Position numbers and translations under genes: made by a program. Of a stretch of DNA of 64,000 bases, positions 1 to 7,364 are shown in pieces. The stretch comes from Providencia vermicola (GTDB taxonomy: Bacteria; Pseudomonadota; Gammaproteobacteria; Enterobacterales; Enterobacteriaceae). Position 1 is the stretch's first letter. Each line of letters starts with the position of its first letter. Under the pieces are notes generated by a model, which saw only the letters and a program-made list of their open reading frames with translations, was not told where the DNA came from and made no database searches. The DNA is taken from positions 1-64,000 of the forward strand of contig NZ_CP048797.1 of assembly GCF_010748935.1 (NCBI RefSeq), given 5' to 3'.

Positions 1-1101
1 ATGGACCACCAGCTAGAAAGTATCGACGGAACAATCATGAGCAAGAGAACCAAAGACAAAGACCTGGAGAAACTCGACGTAATCAAAGACTCACCGCAAA
101 TGAGCCTGTTTGAGATCATTGAATCTCCGGCCAAGAAAGACGACTACTCCAACACCATCGAGATCTACGATGCGCTGCCGAAGTACATTTGGGACCAAAA
201 GCGTGAGCATGAAGATTTATCCAACGCTGTAGTGACACGACAATGCACCATCAGAGGCCAGCATTTCACGGTGAAGGTGAAGCCAGCCATCATCGAGAAG
301 GATGACGGAAGAACCGTGCTGATCTACGCGGGACAGCGAGAGGAAATCCTTGAGGATGCTCTACGCAAGCTCGCAGTGAACGGGAAAGGCCATATCATCG
401 AGGGCAAGGCTGGAGTCATGTTCACTCTGTACGAACTCCAGAAAGAGCTCTCGAAGATGGGTCACGGTTACAACCTGAACGAAATCAAGGAAGCAATCCA
501 GGTTTGTCGTGGCGCAACACTCGAATGTATCAGTGATGACGGCGAAGCCTTCATCAGCTCCAGCTTCTTCCCGATGGTGGGACTTACCACCAGAGGTGAG
601 TTTCGCAAGAAAGGCGGGAACGCCAGGTGCTATGTGCAGTTCAACCCGCTGGTAAACGAATCGATCATGAATCTGTCGTTTCGTCAGTACAACTACAAAA
701 TCGGAATGCAAATCCGCTCCCCTCTTGCACGGTACATCTACAAGCGAATGAGCCACTACTGGACTCAAGCATCGCCAGATTCGCCGTACACGCCATCGCT
801 TATCAGCTTCCTGACACAGAGCCCTCGTGAATTGAGCCCACGGATGCCGGAGAACGTCAGAGCTATGAAGCTCGCTCTGGAGGCCCTCATCAAACAAGAG
901 GTCATAAGCGACTACGACGCGAACCAGATCAAGGATGGCCGCAGAGTCATCGACGTGCGGTACGTCATAAGGCCTCATGAGAACTTCGTGAAGCAGGTGA
1001 TGGCGTCCAACAAGCGTAAGCAGCAGACAGAGCTACGGGCCATCAAGCAAGGCATGATCGACCACGACATCATTGATGAACCCCAGCGTAAGGGGAGGTA
1101 G
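1..1101 (+). CDS. repA: RepA replication initiator, IncC (A/C) type
   Basis: This is the plasmid initiator that binds the iterons directly downstream to start replication. The reading frame is open from base 1 (366 aa). A better start may be the ATG at 37 (MSKRTKDKD, 354 aa), preceded by GGAA. The middle and C-terminal parts (YIYKRMSHYW near 250) look like the tandem winged-helix fold of RepA/Rep_3-type initiators. A hairpin terminator and then the iteron array follow, the arrangement described for the RA1 replicon. Because the window begins here, an upstream start cannot be excluded. Confidence 0.93.
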   Translation: MDHQLESIDGTIMSKRTKDKDLEKLDVIKDSPQMSLFEIIESPAKKDDYSNTIEIYDALPKYIWDQKREHEDLSNAVVTRQCTIRGQHFTVKVKPAIIEKDDGRTVLIYAGQREEILEDALRKLAVNGKGHIIEGKAGVMFTLYELQKELSKMGHGYNLNEIKEAIQVCRGATLECISDDGEAFISSSFFPMVGLTTRGEFRKKGGNARCYVQFNPLVNESIMNLSFRQYNYKIGMQIRSPLARYIYKRMSHYWTQASPDSPYTPSLISFLTQSPRELSPRMPENVRAMKLALEALIKQEVISDYDANQIKDGRRVIDVRYVIRPHENFVKQVMASNKRKQQTELRAIKQGMIDHDIIDEPQRKGR

Positions 1102-1140
1102 CCACCAGAAGCTCCCAATACCCCAGGGAAAAGAAAGATA

Positions 1141-1161
1141 GGCGCGTCAGCGCCTTTTTTT
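1141..1161 (+). terminator. Rho-independent terminator of repA
   Basis: A 5-bp GC stem (GGCGC/GCGCC) with loop GTCA is followed by seven T. It lies 40 bases past the repA stop and separates repA transcription from the iteron origin. Confidence 0.85.
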
Positions 1162-1629
1162 ATGCCAGAAGAAAGCGCACAAGGTACGCCCACAAGGAAA
1201 GACCGGAAACGGAATGCCTCCGCATATGGGGGAGCTGCACGGATAGAGCGAACGTGACCCCAGATGCTTCGTGGGCTGAGGCTCGATATATGGGAACGTT
1301 GCACGGTAGTTGCAAGCCGAGTCTCAGTATCGTGCAAGCGTAAGCCACGACGAAGGATAAGTGCCATGCTGCTCCAGTGGTTCCCGTAGAGTGGTTCCCG
1401 TAAGGTATTGATAGTTAAAGGGTGAGGATGTGGGGGACCTGCACGTTATGAGATTTGATATGTGGGTACGTTGCACGAAAGCAGGTTCTGAACCTCTCGA
1501 TATATGGGAACTCTGCACGATTGACGAAGCAGAACAAAGATTGACAGATCAGGACAAACCTAAAAAGGCAGTCAAAATGACTCCAATAGTCCATAAAGTG
1601 ATCGTGCTCACATAAAAAGAGGCCAAAAG

Positions 1630-1638
1630 TTATCCACA
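1630..1638 (+). promoter_or_regulatory. DnaA box in oriV
   Basis: TTATCCACA, an exact match to the DnaA box consensus, lies between the fifth and sixth iterons. Confidence 0.8.
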
Positions 1639-1888
1639 TTTCCTGTGCATAAACGGGGTTTTGGTATGTGGGAGCGCTGCACGATCACATGTGGGTACGC
1701 TGCACGGAGCAAAAAACGACCAAAATTGATATATGGGAACGTTGCACGTTAAGAAGAGAATATATGGGCTGACTGCACGTATAACCTTAGACATGTGGGA
1801 ACACTGCACGAACACCAGTTCTGATATGTGGGAACGCTGCACGAAAGCTCTGTTTTGTAAGGATTTTGTGGAAAAAAAAGGGGTTCCG

Positions 1889-1907
1889 TGTGGATAACAG
1901 TGGATAA
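1889..1907 (-). promoter_or_regulatory. DnaA boxes in oriV
   Basis: TGTGGATAA (1889-1897) is an exact DnaA box on the minus strand. AGTGGATAA (1899-1907), one mismatch away, follows immediately. The pair sits between iterons 11 and 12. Confidence 0.75.
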
Positions 1908-2039
1908 GATCCAAGGGTATGTGGGGGCGTTGCACGGCAACCTATGGGTTCGCTGCACGGCAACCTATGGGTTCGTTGCACGGAATAAATATGAAAATGC
2001 CAGCAATATCAATGCGTTGAATGACAACTCAGAGCGCCT

Positions 2040-2137
2040 AACCTGTTTTTAACCGCTTTTAATCCTTTATACAAAGATCTAAAGATCTTTATATTTATCC
2101 TTTTGATCGCTGAGCAAAAAATAATCAACACTGTTTT
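2040..2137. other. AT-rich tract of oriV (probable unwinding region)
   Basis: A strongly AT-rich stretch follows the last iteron and contains the repeat AAAGATCTAAAGATCTTTA. Its position next to iterons and DnaA boxes suggests the DNA unwinding element. This is inferred from composition and position only. Confidence 0.55.
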
Positions 2138-2572
2138 TTAGAGAAAAGTCTCGTATGCAAGGCCGAACAGGACGAGTATCACTAACAAGATAAGCATCGA
2201 CAGCACAAAGTAACCAGACTCGTACACCACAGCTTTGATCACAGAAACGACGCTGATCGATCTTCCAGAGATCCTCCCGATGATCCAGTGAAACGCAACG
2301 AACGAACCAAGCCCACAGATCAGCACCACCGCTACGGAGACAAGTGCATGTTCCCTCAGGACAGACTCACTAAGGAAACCATACTGCATCCCCATCAATA
2401 CAAGCCTGCCAATGCCAAACCCCAGACCCAATGCAACAGCTCCACGAACCAGCACAACCTTCAACGACTGGAGCCATGTCAGTTCAAGATCCATCCCCTT
2501 ACGGGAAGACCGACGCACCAGCACCATAGATATGCCCAGCCCCAAAAACACCAAAAAAACAAAATCCAACAT
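2138..2572 (-). CDS. Four-helix inner-membrane protein, unknown
   Basis: A 144-aa protein with about four hydrophobic segments (near residues 1-18, 40-62, 77-100 and 118-140). I chose the ATG at 2572 because AGAGGTGG precedes it; a TTG further upstream would overlap the preceding gene. It lies immediately downstream of the DndC-like gene on the same strand and is probably its operon partner. No family is recognised. It ends beside the origin's AT-rich tract. Confidence 0.7.
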   Translation of the reverse strand: MLDFVFLVFLGLGISMVLVRRSSRKGMDLELTWLQSLKVVLVRGAVALGLGFGIGRLVLMGMQYGFLSESVLREHALVSVAVVLICGLGSFVAFHWIIGRISGRSISVVSVIKAVVYESGYFVLSMLILLVILVLFGLAYETFL

Positions 2573-2589
2573 TACCACCTCTGCACAAA

Positions 2590-3705
2590 TCAATCAGAAC
2601 CACAGGCCTCTCGGCCAAATGCGCCACCAGGGAGAACCCACTTCTGCCCCTCCGGCACAAAAATCGGGAGCGTGTAATCCTCTCTGGATACCTGCTCCAA
2701 TGCCTCAACATCACTAATCTGTATCGGCGCAACAGCAGAACCTAAATCTATTACGTCGATTTTTTTTCTTGATACCGTCACACCAAAGGTTTGTTCATAC
2801 TGAGCAATCTTCCCAGCTCGTTCAGGCCAGTAGTGACGGATAGTGGACCAGATACGCTGTGAGTTGTAGATGCAGGTCATACACGAAGACCGGCTCCAAC
2901 CAAGGCGATAAGGGACTGGGGCCAGAATGCGGTGACGCTCGATTACTTCCCATACCTCTTCCTCAGTCCAATGAAGAACGGGCCTCCAGGCATCAACTAA
3001 CCGTGCAGTCTTCCCATATCTTCTGTCACAGGCATGAGCCTCAAGCTGGTTGTACTTGGATCTGTTTGCACTTTCCTCCCGGCGCTCACCAGTGATGAAA
3101 AGGATCTTCTTCCCCTTGAAGCGCTCCTGGTTATTAAGAGCTCTGCGGCCAACATCGATCTTCAAGGCTGATGAACACCACCTTGTTTGGAGTGATGGCG
3201 ATTGCTGAGGGAAACGAAGGCGTGTACCAGGCTTAGAGCGCTTATGGTCTCTAGGCAGCACCAGAAGCCCCTCAGGCGTCTCTACACGATGGGGGTGGCT
3301 ATAGGCATTGTCTTTGAGCATTTCGCCCTCAAAGCCGCCCTCAAGCCACGAGAAGTACATTGGGACACCCAGTTCTTCCCCGAGCTGACGACAGTAATCA
3401 CGCATGAAGGCCCAATCCATCAACGAACTACCTTCCTGACCATCAACATCATGGTGCCAGAACTCCACCTTTGACTTATCAACACCCATGTCCACCAGCC
3501 GCAAGTACGCAGCAATCGAGTCCTTGCCTCCAGACAGGCAAACAATGATGTGGTCGTACAAACTCAAGTCCACATCCGGCGCTGAGAAGTACGTTGTTCT
3601 ATCGTCACAACGCTGACTGGAAGATATACCGGTAAGAACCGACTCCAGTGATGGCAACACCACCTGGTCATCGAACAAATCTCCTTGGTTTTCTCGTCTC
3701 AACAT
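2590..3705 (-). CDS. PAPS-reductase / DndC-like PP-loop protein
   Basis: A 371-aa PP-loop ATP-pyrophosphatase family protein. The P-loop SGGKDS is at residues 58-63. A TRWCSSALK segment (C177) and a later SSCMTC cluster (C275, C278) match the cysteine arrangement of the PAPS reductase/DndC branch, where they can hold an iron-sulfur cluster. Members reduce activated sulfate or take part in DNA phosphorothioation. No dndB, dndD or dndE partner is nearby; the only co-directional neighbour is a small membrane protein. The fold is clear; the substrate is not. Confidence 0.82.
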   Translation of the reverse strand: MLRRENQGDLFDDQVVLPSLESVLTGISSSQRCDDRTTYFSAPDVDLSLYDHIIVCLSGGKDSIAAYLRLVDMGVDKSKVEFWHHDVDGQEGSSLMDWAFMRDYCRQLGEELGVPMYFSWLEGGFEGEMLKDNAYSHPHRVETPEGLLVLPRDHKRSKPGTRLRFPQQSPSLQTRWCSSALKIDVGRRALNNQERFKGKKILFITGERREESANRSKYNQLEAHACDRRYGKTARLVDAWRPVLHWTEEEVWEVIERHRILAPVPYRLGWSRSSCMTCIYNSQRIWSTIRHYWPERAGKIAQYEQTFGVTVSRKKIDVIDLGSAVAPIQISDVEALEQVSREDYTLPIFVPEGQKWVLPGGAFGREACGSD

Positions 3706-3742
3706 AAGTCGCTCTTTTTTCTTTACTGGGTTGTTTTTATGA

Positions 3743-3774
3743 TTTACAGTATTATAAAATGATGCTGTGAAAAG
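3743..3774. promoter_or_regulatory. Symmetric promoter/operator, divergent region
   Basis: TTTACA, a 17-bp spacer with a TAT-TATAAA-ATGATGC palindrome, then TGTGAA. Because TTTACA and TGTAAA are reverse complements, the element can serve both the minus-strand gene ending its leader at 3705 and the plus-strand gene at 3973. It is a member of a family seen about ten times in this window. Confidence 0.6.
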
Positions 3775-3937
3775 TAAAGTTTTCAGAACGACCAGTCACT
3801 CAGGAGAACTTGATAAGCACCAGAAAGCAATCTAAAGGTGGTTTTTCGGTGAGGTTAGTTCAGGGGCAACCTGTCTTGCTGATTGAAAATCATCAAGAAG
3901 TGGTTTTTTGGTGTGGTTACGGTTTGAGGGGGTGAGT

Positions 3938-3956
3938 ATGTGGGAACGTTGCACGG
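3938..3956 (+). repeat. Solitary RepA iteron outside oriV
   Basis: A 19-bp match to the oriV iteron (ATGTGGGAACGTTGCACGG) lies 2 kb from the array and 17 bp upstream of the gene at 3973. It has the same orientation as the array, so RepA may bind in this leader. Confidence 0.75.
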
Positions 3957-3972
3957 TTAAAGGGGGCCGCAC

Positions 3973-4581
3973 ATGAAAACGATAAAGCGGTTCATCGTAT
4001 GGGTGAATTACGGTCTTGAGGGTTGGAGCATTTTCGGATCGAGCGATGACTGGGATGAAGCGGTATCCATCCGTTCGGAAGCGATAGACGAATGCAATAT
4101 TGATGAGGAAGACATCATCTTGGCAGAAAACAAAAACGAGCTGGTGGTAAAACCTGCGGCCAAGCAAATGACGGAGTGGCACCGGGAACTGGAAGCCGTC
4201 CTTATGACCTTGGATGACTGCCAGATGGAATGTGACGGCATGACATGGGCAGTAAGCCACCTACTCAATGACGCGGGTGTACCTCATGACTGCATGTATG
4301 GTTTTGTGCGAAACGAACAGACCAAGGACATCGTGACACCGCATTTCTGGGTTGTCCTGGATGATGGGTGGTTGGTGGATCTGAGGCTACGCATGTGGCT
4401 TGGCGATCACGACAACATTCCTCACGGGGTATTCCATCCCGATAACGAGCCAGGATTTTTCTACAAGGGAGACCCCGTTCAAAACCATAAAGGGATGAGA
4501 CTGGGCAAAGCCGTCCTGGACATCATGACCGACGGAAAAATTTCACATGTGAAAGTTCCTGAACGACAAGACGGAGAGTAA
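3973..4581 (+). CDS. Unknown protein with a Cys-His-Asp, transglutaminase-like pattern
   Basis: A 202-aa soluble protein starting at ATG after a GGGGG-rich leader. Residues 87-136 carry C87 at the start of a helix-like segment (CDGMTWAVSHLL), H124 in TPHFWVVLDDG and D136 in WLVDLR. That order and spacing recalls the catalytic triad of the transglutaminase/arylamine acetyltransferase fold. The resemblance is my reading and is not proven. It heads a run of three genes (3973-5631) with short gaps. One copy of the 18-bp palindrome falls inside its last codons. Confidence 0.7.
   Translation: MKTIKRFIVWVNYGLEGWSIFGSSDDWDEAVSIRSEAIDECNIDEEDIILAENKNELVVKPAAKQMTEWHRELEAVLMTLDDCQMECDGMTWAVSHLLNDAGVPHDCMYGFVRNEQTKDIVTPHFWVVLDDGWLVDLRLRMWLGDHDNIPHGVFHPDNEPGFFYKGDPVQNHKGMRLGKAVLDIMTDGKISHVKVPERQDGE
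4539..4556. promoter_or_regulatory. 18-bp palindrome, copy 1 (17/18)
   Basis: TTTCACATGTGAAA core with one mismatch in the left arm of ACTTTCACATGTGAAAGT. It lies within the 3' end of the coding sequence at 3973. Confidence 0.7.
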
Positions 4582-4585
4582 TAGC

Positions 4586-5107
4586 GTGGAATTTGATTAC
4601 GACAAGTCAGTATCAAACGCACATCTTGAGGCCGCAGGCTGGGGTATGGATGCCTTTAATCACTCCAACCCATTTGAGAGCCATGTCATCTATGTGCGTG
4701 ACTACCGCAACGATCACATCCGCCTGTTCACCATCAAGAAGGCTGACTTCGACACGATAAAGCTGCCGCTTCACCTTACCTCCGACATGCTGGCTTCGGT
4801 GATCGCTGAGTTCGTATCGAAGGCAGCAAAAGGGAAGTTGAATACGAAGGAGTCCGATACGCTGGCTCCTGCCTTGGTTGGCTATGCCAAATCAACAGAA
4901 ACCTACCGGAGCTGGCGGAGAGTGTCTGGAACAACAGAGCGATTGCATATGGTCATCAATATCTACGCGGGTTCTGGATTGCTGAGACCTTTCATCGCTC
5001 GGGCTCCTGAGACCGTCCTGACGACCCAAGAGCTACTGGTCTTCTCATCACAGGTTAAGAACATGGATGTATCCAATCATCCAGAGTGGTTTAGGGGCCT
5101 GAGGTAG
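4586..5107 (+). CDS. Unknown protein
   Basis: A 173-aa soluble protein with a GTG start, preceded by GGAG at a spacing of about 10. No signal peptide, membrane segment or recognised motif is visible. It starts 4 bases after the preceding stop and ends 2 bases before the nuclease-like gene, so the three genes are likely co-transcribed. Confidence 0.72.
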   Translation: MEFDYDKSVSNAHLEAAGWGMDAFNHSNPFESHVIYVRDYRNDHIRLFTIKKADFDTIKLPLHLTSDMLASVIAEFVSKAAKGKLNTKESDTLAPALVGYAKSTETYRSWRRVSGTTERLHMVINIYAGSGLLRPFIARAPETVLTTQELLVFSSQVKNMDVSNHPEWFRGLR

Positions 5108-5109
5108 TC

Positions 5110-5631
5110 ATGAAGGCAGTTCTCTGGATATTCGTCCTTATCATTGCACCTTTCGTCATTGCGAAAGTGGACCAGTGGCGCAAACGCGGCATTGGAGACA
5201 CCTGGGCGTGGTGGAAATCAGAGAACATGCCTTATGAGCTGCGCTCGGCCACTCTGTTTTTATCCGAACAGGACATATCAACCACACAGCCGGTGCCCAT
5301 GCACGGCAGGGTTGATCAGGTGTACAAAGCCAAGAATGGGGTTCTCATTCCCTTGGACACCAAGCTGCGCCAGGTAAACCACATCTATGAGTCGGACATT
5401 ATCCAGCTCTCGGTTTACCGGGTAATTCTGTCACACAAGTACAAGGCACCCGTTGCCAAGTACGGCTATGTCCGAACCGTTGTTGAGACAGCGGACGGGG
5501 ATAGAGTCCGTTACATCAAGACAAACCTTCTCAGCGAAAAAGAAGTGGTCAAGTTGTGGCACCGCTATCAATCCATCCGTTCTGGTCAGGTAAAAACCTC
5601 CTGTTCCTGTGGCGGAAAGTTTCACATGTGA
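5110..5631 (+). CDS. Membrane-anchored PD-(D/E)XK (Cas4/RecB-like) nuclease
   Basis: A 173-aa protein. Residues 1-19 form a hydrophobic anchor. The rest shows the RecB/Cas4-type nuclease signature: GRVD with D69, then LIPLDTK with D83 and K85, then QLSVY with Q99 and Y103 (QxxxY motif). A CSC pair (C165, C167) near the C-terminus recalls the cysteines of Cas4, but the complete four-Cys iron-sulfur set is absent. No cas genes or arrays are nearby. It probably acts on DNA at the inner membrane. The stop codon lies within a copy of the 18-bp palindrome. Confidence 0.72.
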   Translation: MKAVLWIFVLIIAPFVIAKVDQWRKRGIGDTWAWWKSENMPYELRSATLFLSEQDISTTQPVPMHGRVDQVYKAKNGVLIPLDTKLRQVNHIYESDIIQLSVYRVILSHKYKAPVAKYGYVRTVVETADGDRVRYIKTNLLSEKEVVKLWHRYQSIRSGQVKTSCSCGGKFHM

Positions 5632-5635
5632 AAGT
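5618..5635. promoter_or_regulatory. 18-bp palindrome, copy 2 (17/18)
   Basis: AGTTTCACATGTGAAAGT overlaps the stop codon of the nuclease-like gene. Confidence 0.7.
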
Positions 5636-5653
5636 TCTGGATTGAATTAGGGT

Positions 5654-5668
5654 TGCCCGAATTGGGCA
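5654..5668 (+). promoter_or_regulatory. AcaCD-like activator box
   Basis: TGCCCGAATTGGGCA, a near-perfect inverted repeat 60 bp upstream of the gene at 5728. Similar boxes precede traI and traL in this window, as expected for the IncC transfer activator AcaCD. Confidence 0.6.
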
Positions 5669-5727
5669 GCTAGGCGGGGTTGCATTTTTGAAAAGTCCTG
5701 TACGCTGGTTGGTATAGGAGGTGAATA

Positions 5728-6201
5728 GTGGCCCAGCTTAAACATAACCGCTTCGTCATGTTGGGGTCCTTGGTAGCGACGGTCGTAGCTGCTGCGAATG
5801 GCTTGAGTTTTCTCACCCTTATGGCTGGTGGAATGACCCTTATCCAGTTCATGGCTTGGAAGCAACAAGATGCTGTCCGTAGCCGGTTTAAAGCTGCGAA
5901 GGATGCGTTTGAAGCGTTGAACGTTATTGCGTTCGACAAGCACTGGGTAGGTTCAACCGCGACGGTCGCCAAAGTGTCGAACATGATCACTCCGCCCGAA
6001 CGACTGGATAAGCCCTGGGCGGTGCAAGTTCTGGCCGTAACCAAAGGTGGGACGTGGTTCGCAGTGGATCTGCAAGTGACCGGCACTGACAAGGTTCAGA
6101 TGCTTAGCCTCCACCAGCTTAGTGAAAAGGCGGCAAAGACCATGCTGGCCTTCGACCTCGAAGTGTATGAAAAATTTTTCGGAAAACCTGATGTTGCATG
6201 A
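5728..6201 (+). CDS. Small membrane protein, unknown
   Basis: A 157-aa protein with a GTG start and a strong TAGGAGGTG ribosome site. Two adjacent hydrophobic segments lie near residues 9-45, followed by a soluble domain. It is the first gene after an AcaCD-like box and so probably heads an operon induced with conjugation genes (5728 through at least the S49 protease and DsbA-like genes). No family recognised. Confidence 0.72.
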   Translation: MAQLKHNRFVMLGSLVATVVAAANGLSFLTLMAGGMTLIQFMAWKQQDAVRSRFKAAKDAFEALNVIAFDKHWVGSTATVAKVSNMITPPERLDKPWAVQVLAVTKGGTWFAVDLQVTGTDKVQMLSLHQLSEKAAKTMLAFDLEVYEKFFGKPDVA

Positions 6202-6211
6202 GGACAATGTG

Positions 6212-6505
6212 ATGGAAAAAGTCAAAAGCGTAGATGCCGTGGAGTTCACGGCAGCAGATAAGAAGGCGATGACCCATGCGGCATACGCCCAGTGTTTCTT
6301 CATTCTGGCCCAAGTGATGGCATTCCCTTCCCTAGGGGTGGCTGGCGCTATGGTTGCTGCTCTGTGCGGCATGATGCCGTGGTTGACCAAGTTCGCCAAA
6401 GAGGCTCCATCGAAAGCCTTTGGCATGGTGATGGCTTCACTCTGCCTTGCTCCTGTGTACGGGAAACTCTGTGAGCTGGTGGTCCACGCGATTCAGGGAG
6501 CTTGA
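6212..6505 (+). CDS. Small membrane protein, unknown
   Basis: A 97-aa protein with ATG at 6212 chosen for AGGA seven bases upstream; an in-frame ATG at 6191 would overlap the preceding gene. Two hydrophobic regions lie near residues 24-55 and 68-85. It starts 10 bases after the preceding gene and is probably co-expressed with it. No family recognised. Confidence 0.65.
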   Translation: MEKVKSVDAVEFTAADKKAMTHAAYAQCFFILAQVMAFPSLGVAGAMVAALCGMMPWLTKFAKEAPSKAFGMVMASLCLAPVYGKLCELVVHAIQGA

Positions 6506-6509
6506 GCTT

Positions 6510-7364
6510 ATGGGGGTAGTACGAGTTCCCTACCTCTTGGCTGAGCTGAAAGAACGCGGATGTGCTGATGAATCTGCTCTGGCGCAGGTTATGCAGCCTG
6601 GATGCCGAATTGGAGAGGAAGACCTACGGAAGTTGGCCGCAAATTTAGGGCTTGAAGTTTCTGAGCTGGCACCAGCGCCAGAGAACGCGGCCAACACCCG
6701 GTTCAAAGCAAAGCTGAGAGGAGGTTTGGCCTCCTTTCTTTTTGAGTACGACGGCTGTTTCCGACATGCCGAAGGCTCCAGCCATGCAGAAATGTTGGGT
6801 ATCGAGCAAGAAGACGATATTGGTCTTCCGAGTCGAGCTGCTGACGCCATGCTCCTGGAAAAGATGCTTTACCAGGTAATCGCTCGGGCTAAGTACATGC
6901 TCGGCAAAATCGACAGCAAGTTTGTCAGGTCAGAACAAGCAATCGAGTTCCGTGAGCAACTTGCTCCTGGGATCTTCAGGCCAGGGTACAGAGGTTTCCG
7001 ATTCAAGGAGGCTGCCGCTGGTGATTTGCCTACAGTCATGATTGACGGTCGGAAGTTCAATTGCGTTGCCAGTATAGCCAGAGCGCATGGACTTGATCCG
7101 GTAACGGTGCGTAGGCGCATTGCGGACACAAGGAAGGCCGCAGACAAACTCTCCAATGATGAGTGGAAACTCATCCTCGCCAAGAAAAAAGGTAAAGGGA
7201 AACCCTTCACCTATCTGGACAGGACCTACAGCAACATTGCCCAGTTCTGTCGTGAGCATCAGCTCAACACCAACCTTGTTTACCAGAAAGTCAAAGACCG
7301 GGCTGATAGCGCTGATGAAGAGTTCTGGGGACAGATAATCGAAACATGCAAAAGGAAAGACTAA
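6510..7364 (+). CDS. Unknown protein with repeated NUMOD-like DNA-binding segments
   Basis: A 284-aa protein whose start ATG lies four bases after the upstream stop, with GGGAG nine bases before it. The C-terminal third holds two similar segments, IDGRKFNCVASIARAHGL and LDRTYSNIAQFCREHQL, each followed by TVRRRI or LVYQKV. They look like the small helix-turn-helix modules (NUMOD-like) appended to homing endonucleases. No nuclease motif is seen. It may be a DNA-binding protein. Its stop TAA overlaps the start of the S49 protease gene (TAATG). Confidence 0.68.
   Translation: MGVVRVPYLLAELKERGCADESALAQVMQPGCRIGEEDLRKLAANLGLEVSELAPAPENAANTRFKAKLRGGLASFLFEYDGCFRHAEGSSHAEMLGIEQEDDIGLPSRAADAMLLEKMLYQVIARAKYMLGKIDSKFVRSEQAIEFREQLAPGIFRPGYRGFRFKEAAAGDLPTVMIDGRKFNCVASIARAHGLDPVTVRRRIADTRKAADKLSNDEWKLILAKKKGKGKPFTYLDRTYSNIAQFCREHQLNTNLVYQKVKDRADSADEEFWGQIIETCKRKD

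Larger units (their letters stand above)
1224..1983 (+). repeat. oriV: oriV iteron array, 14 direct repeats
   Basis: Fourteen direct repeats of about 19 bp with consensus ATATGGGAACGTTGCACGG (TATGTGGG variants) start at 1224, 1288, 1428, 1460, 1502, 1666, 1689, 1731, 1762, 1793, 1826, 1919, 1942 and 1965. All share GGG near position 5 and TGCACG at the end. They lie in one orientation downstream of repA, as in the A/C replicon. Spacing is irregular, with a dense block from 1666 to 1844. DnaA boxes interrupt the array. These are the presumed RepA binding sites. Confidence 0.93.

Noticed and set aside
361..978. Minus-strand frame opposite repA
   Set aside because: Shadow of repA; low-quality sequence without a family pattern.
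1224..1983. Repeat array as a CRISPR
   Set aside because: Repeats are 19 bp with irregular 4-140 bp spacing and directly follow repA; they are iterons. No cas genes.
2590..3705. A complete Dnd phosphorothioation system
   Set aside because: Only the DndC-like gene is present; the neighbour is a membrane protein and no dndB, dndD or dndE is seen.
5110..5631. cas4 of a CRISPR adaptation module
   Set aside because: No cas1, cas2 or array in the window and the Cas4 cysteine set is incomplete.
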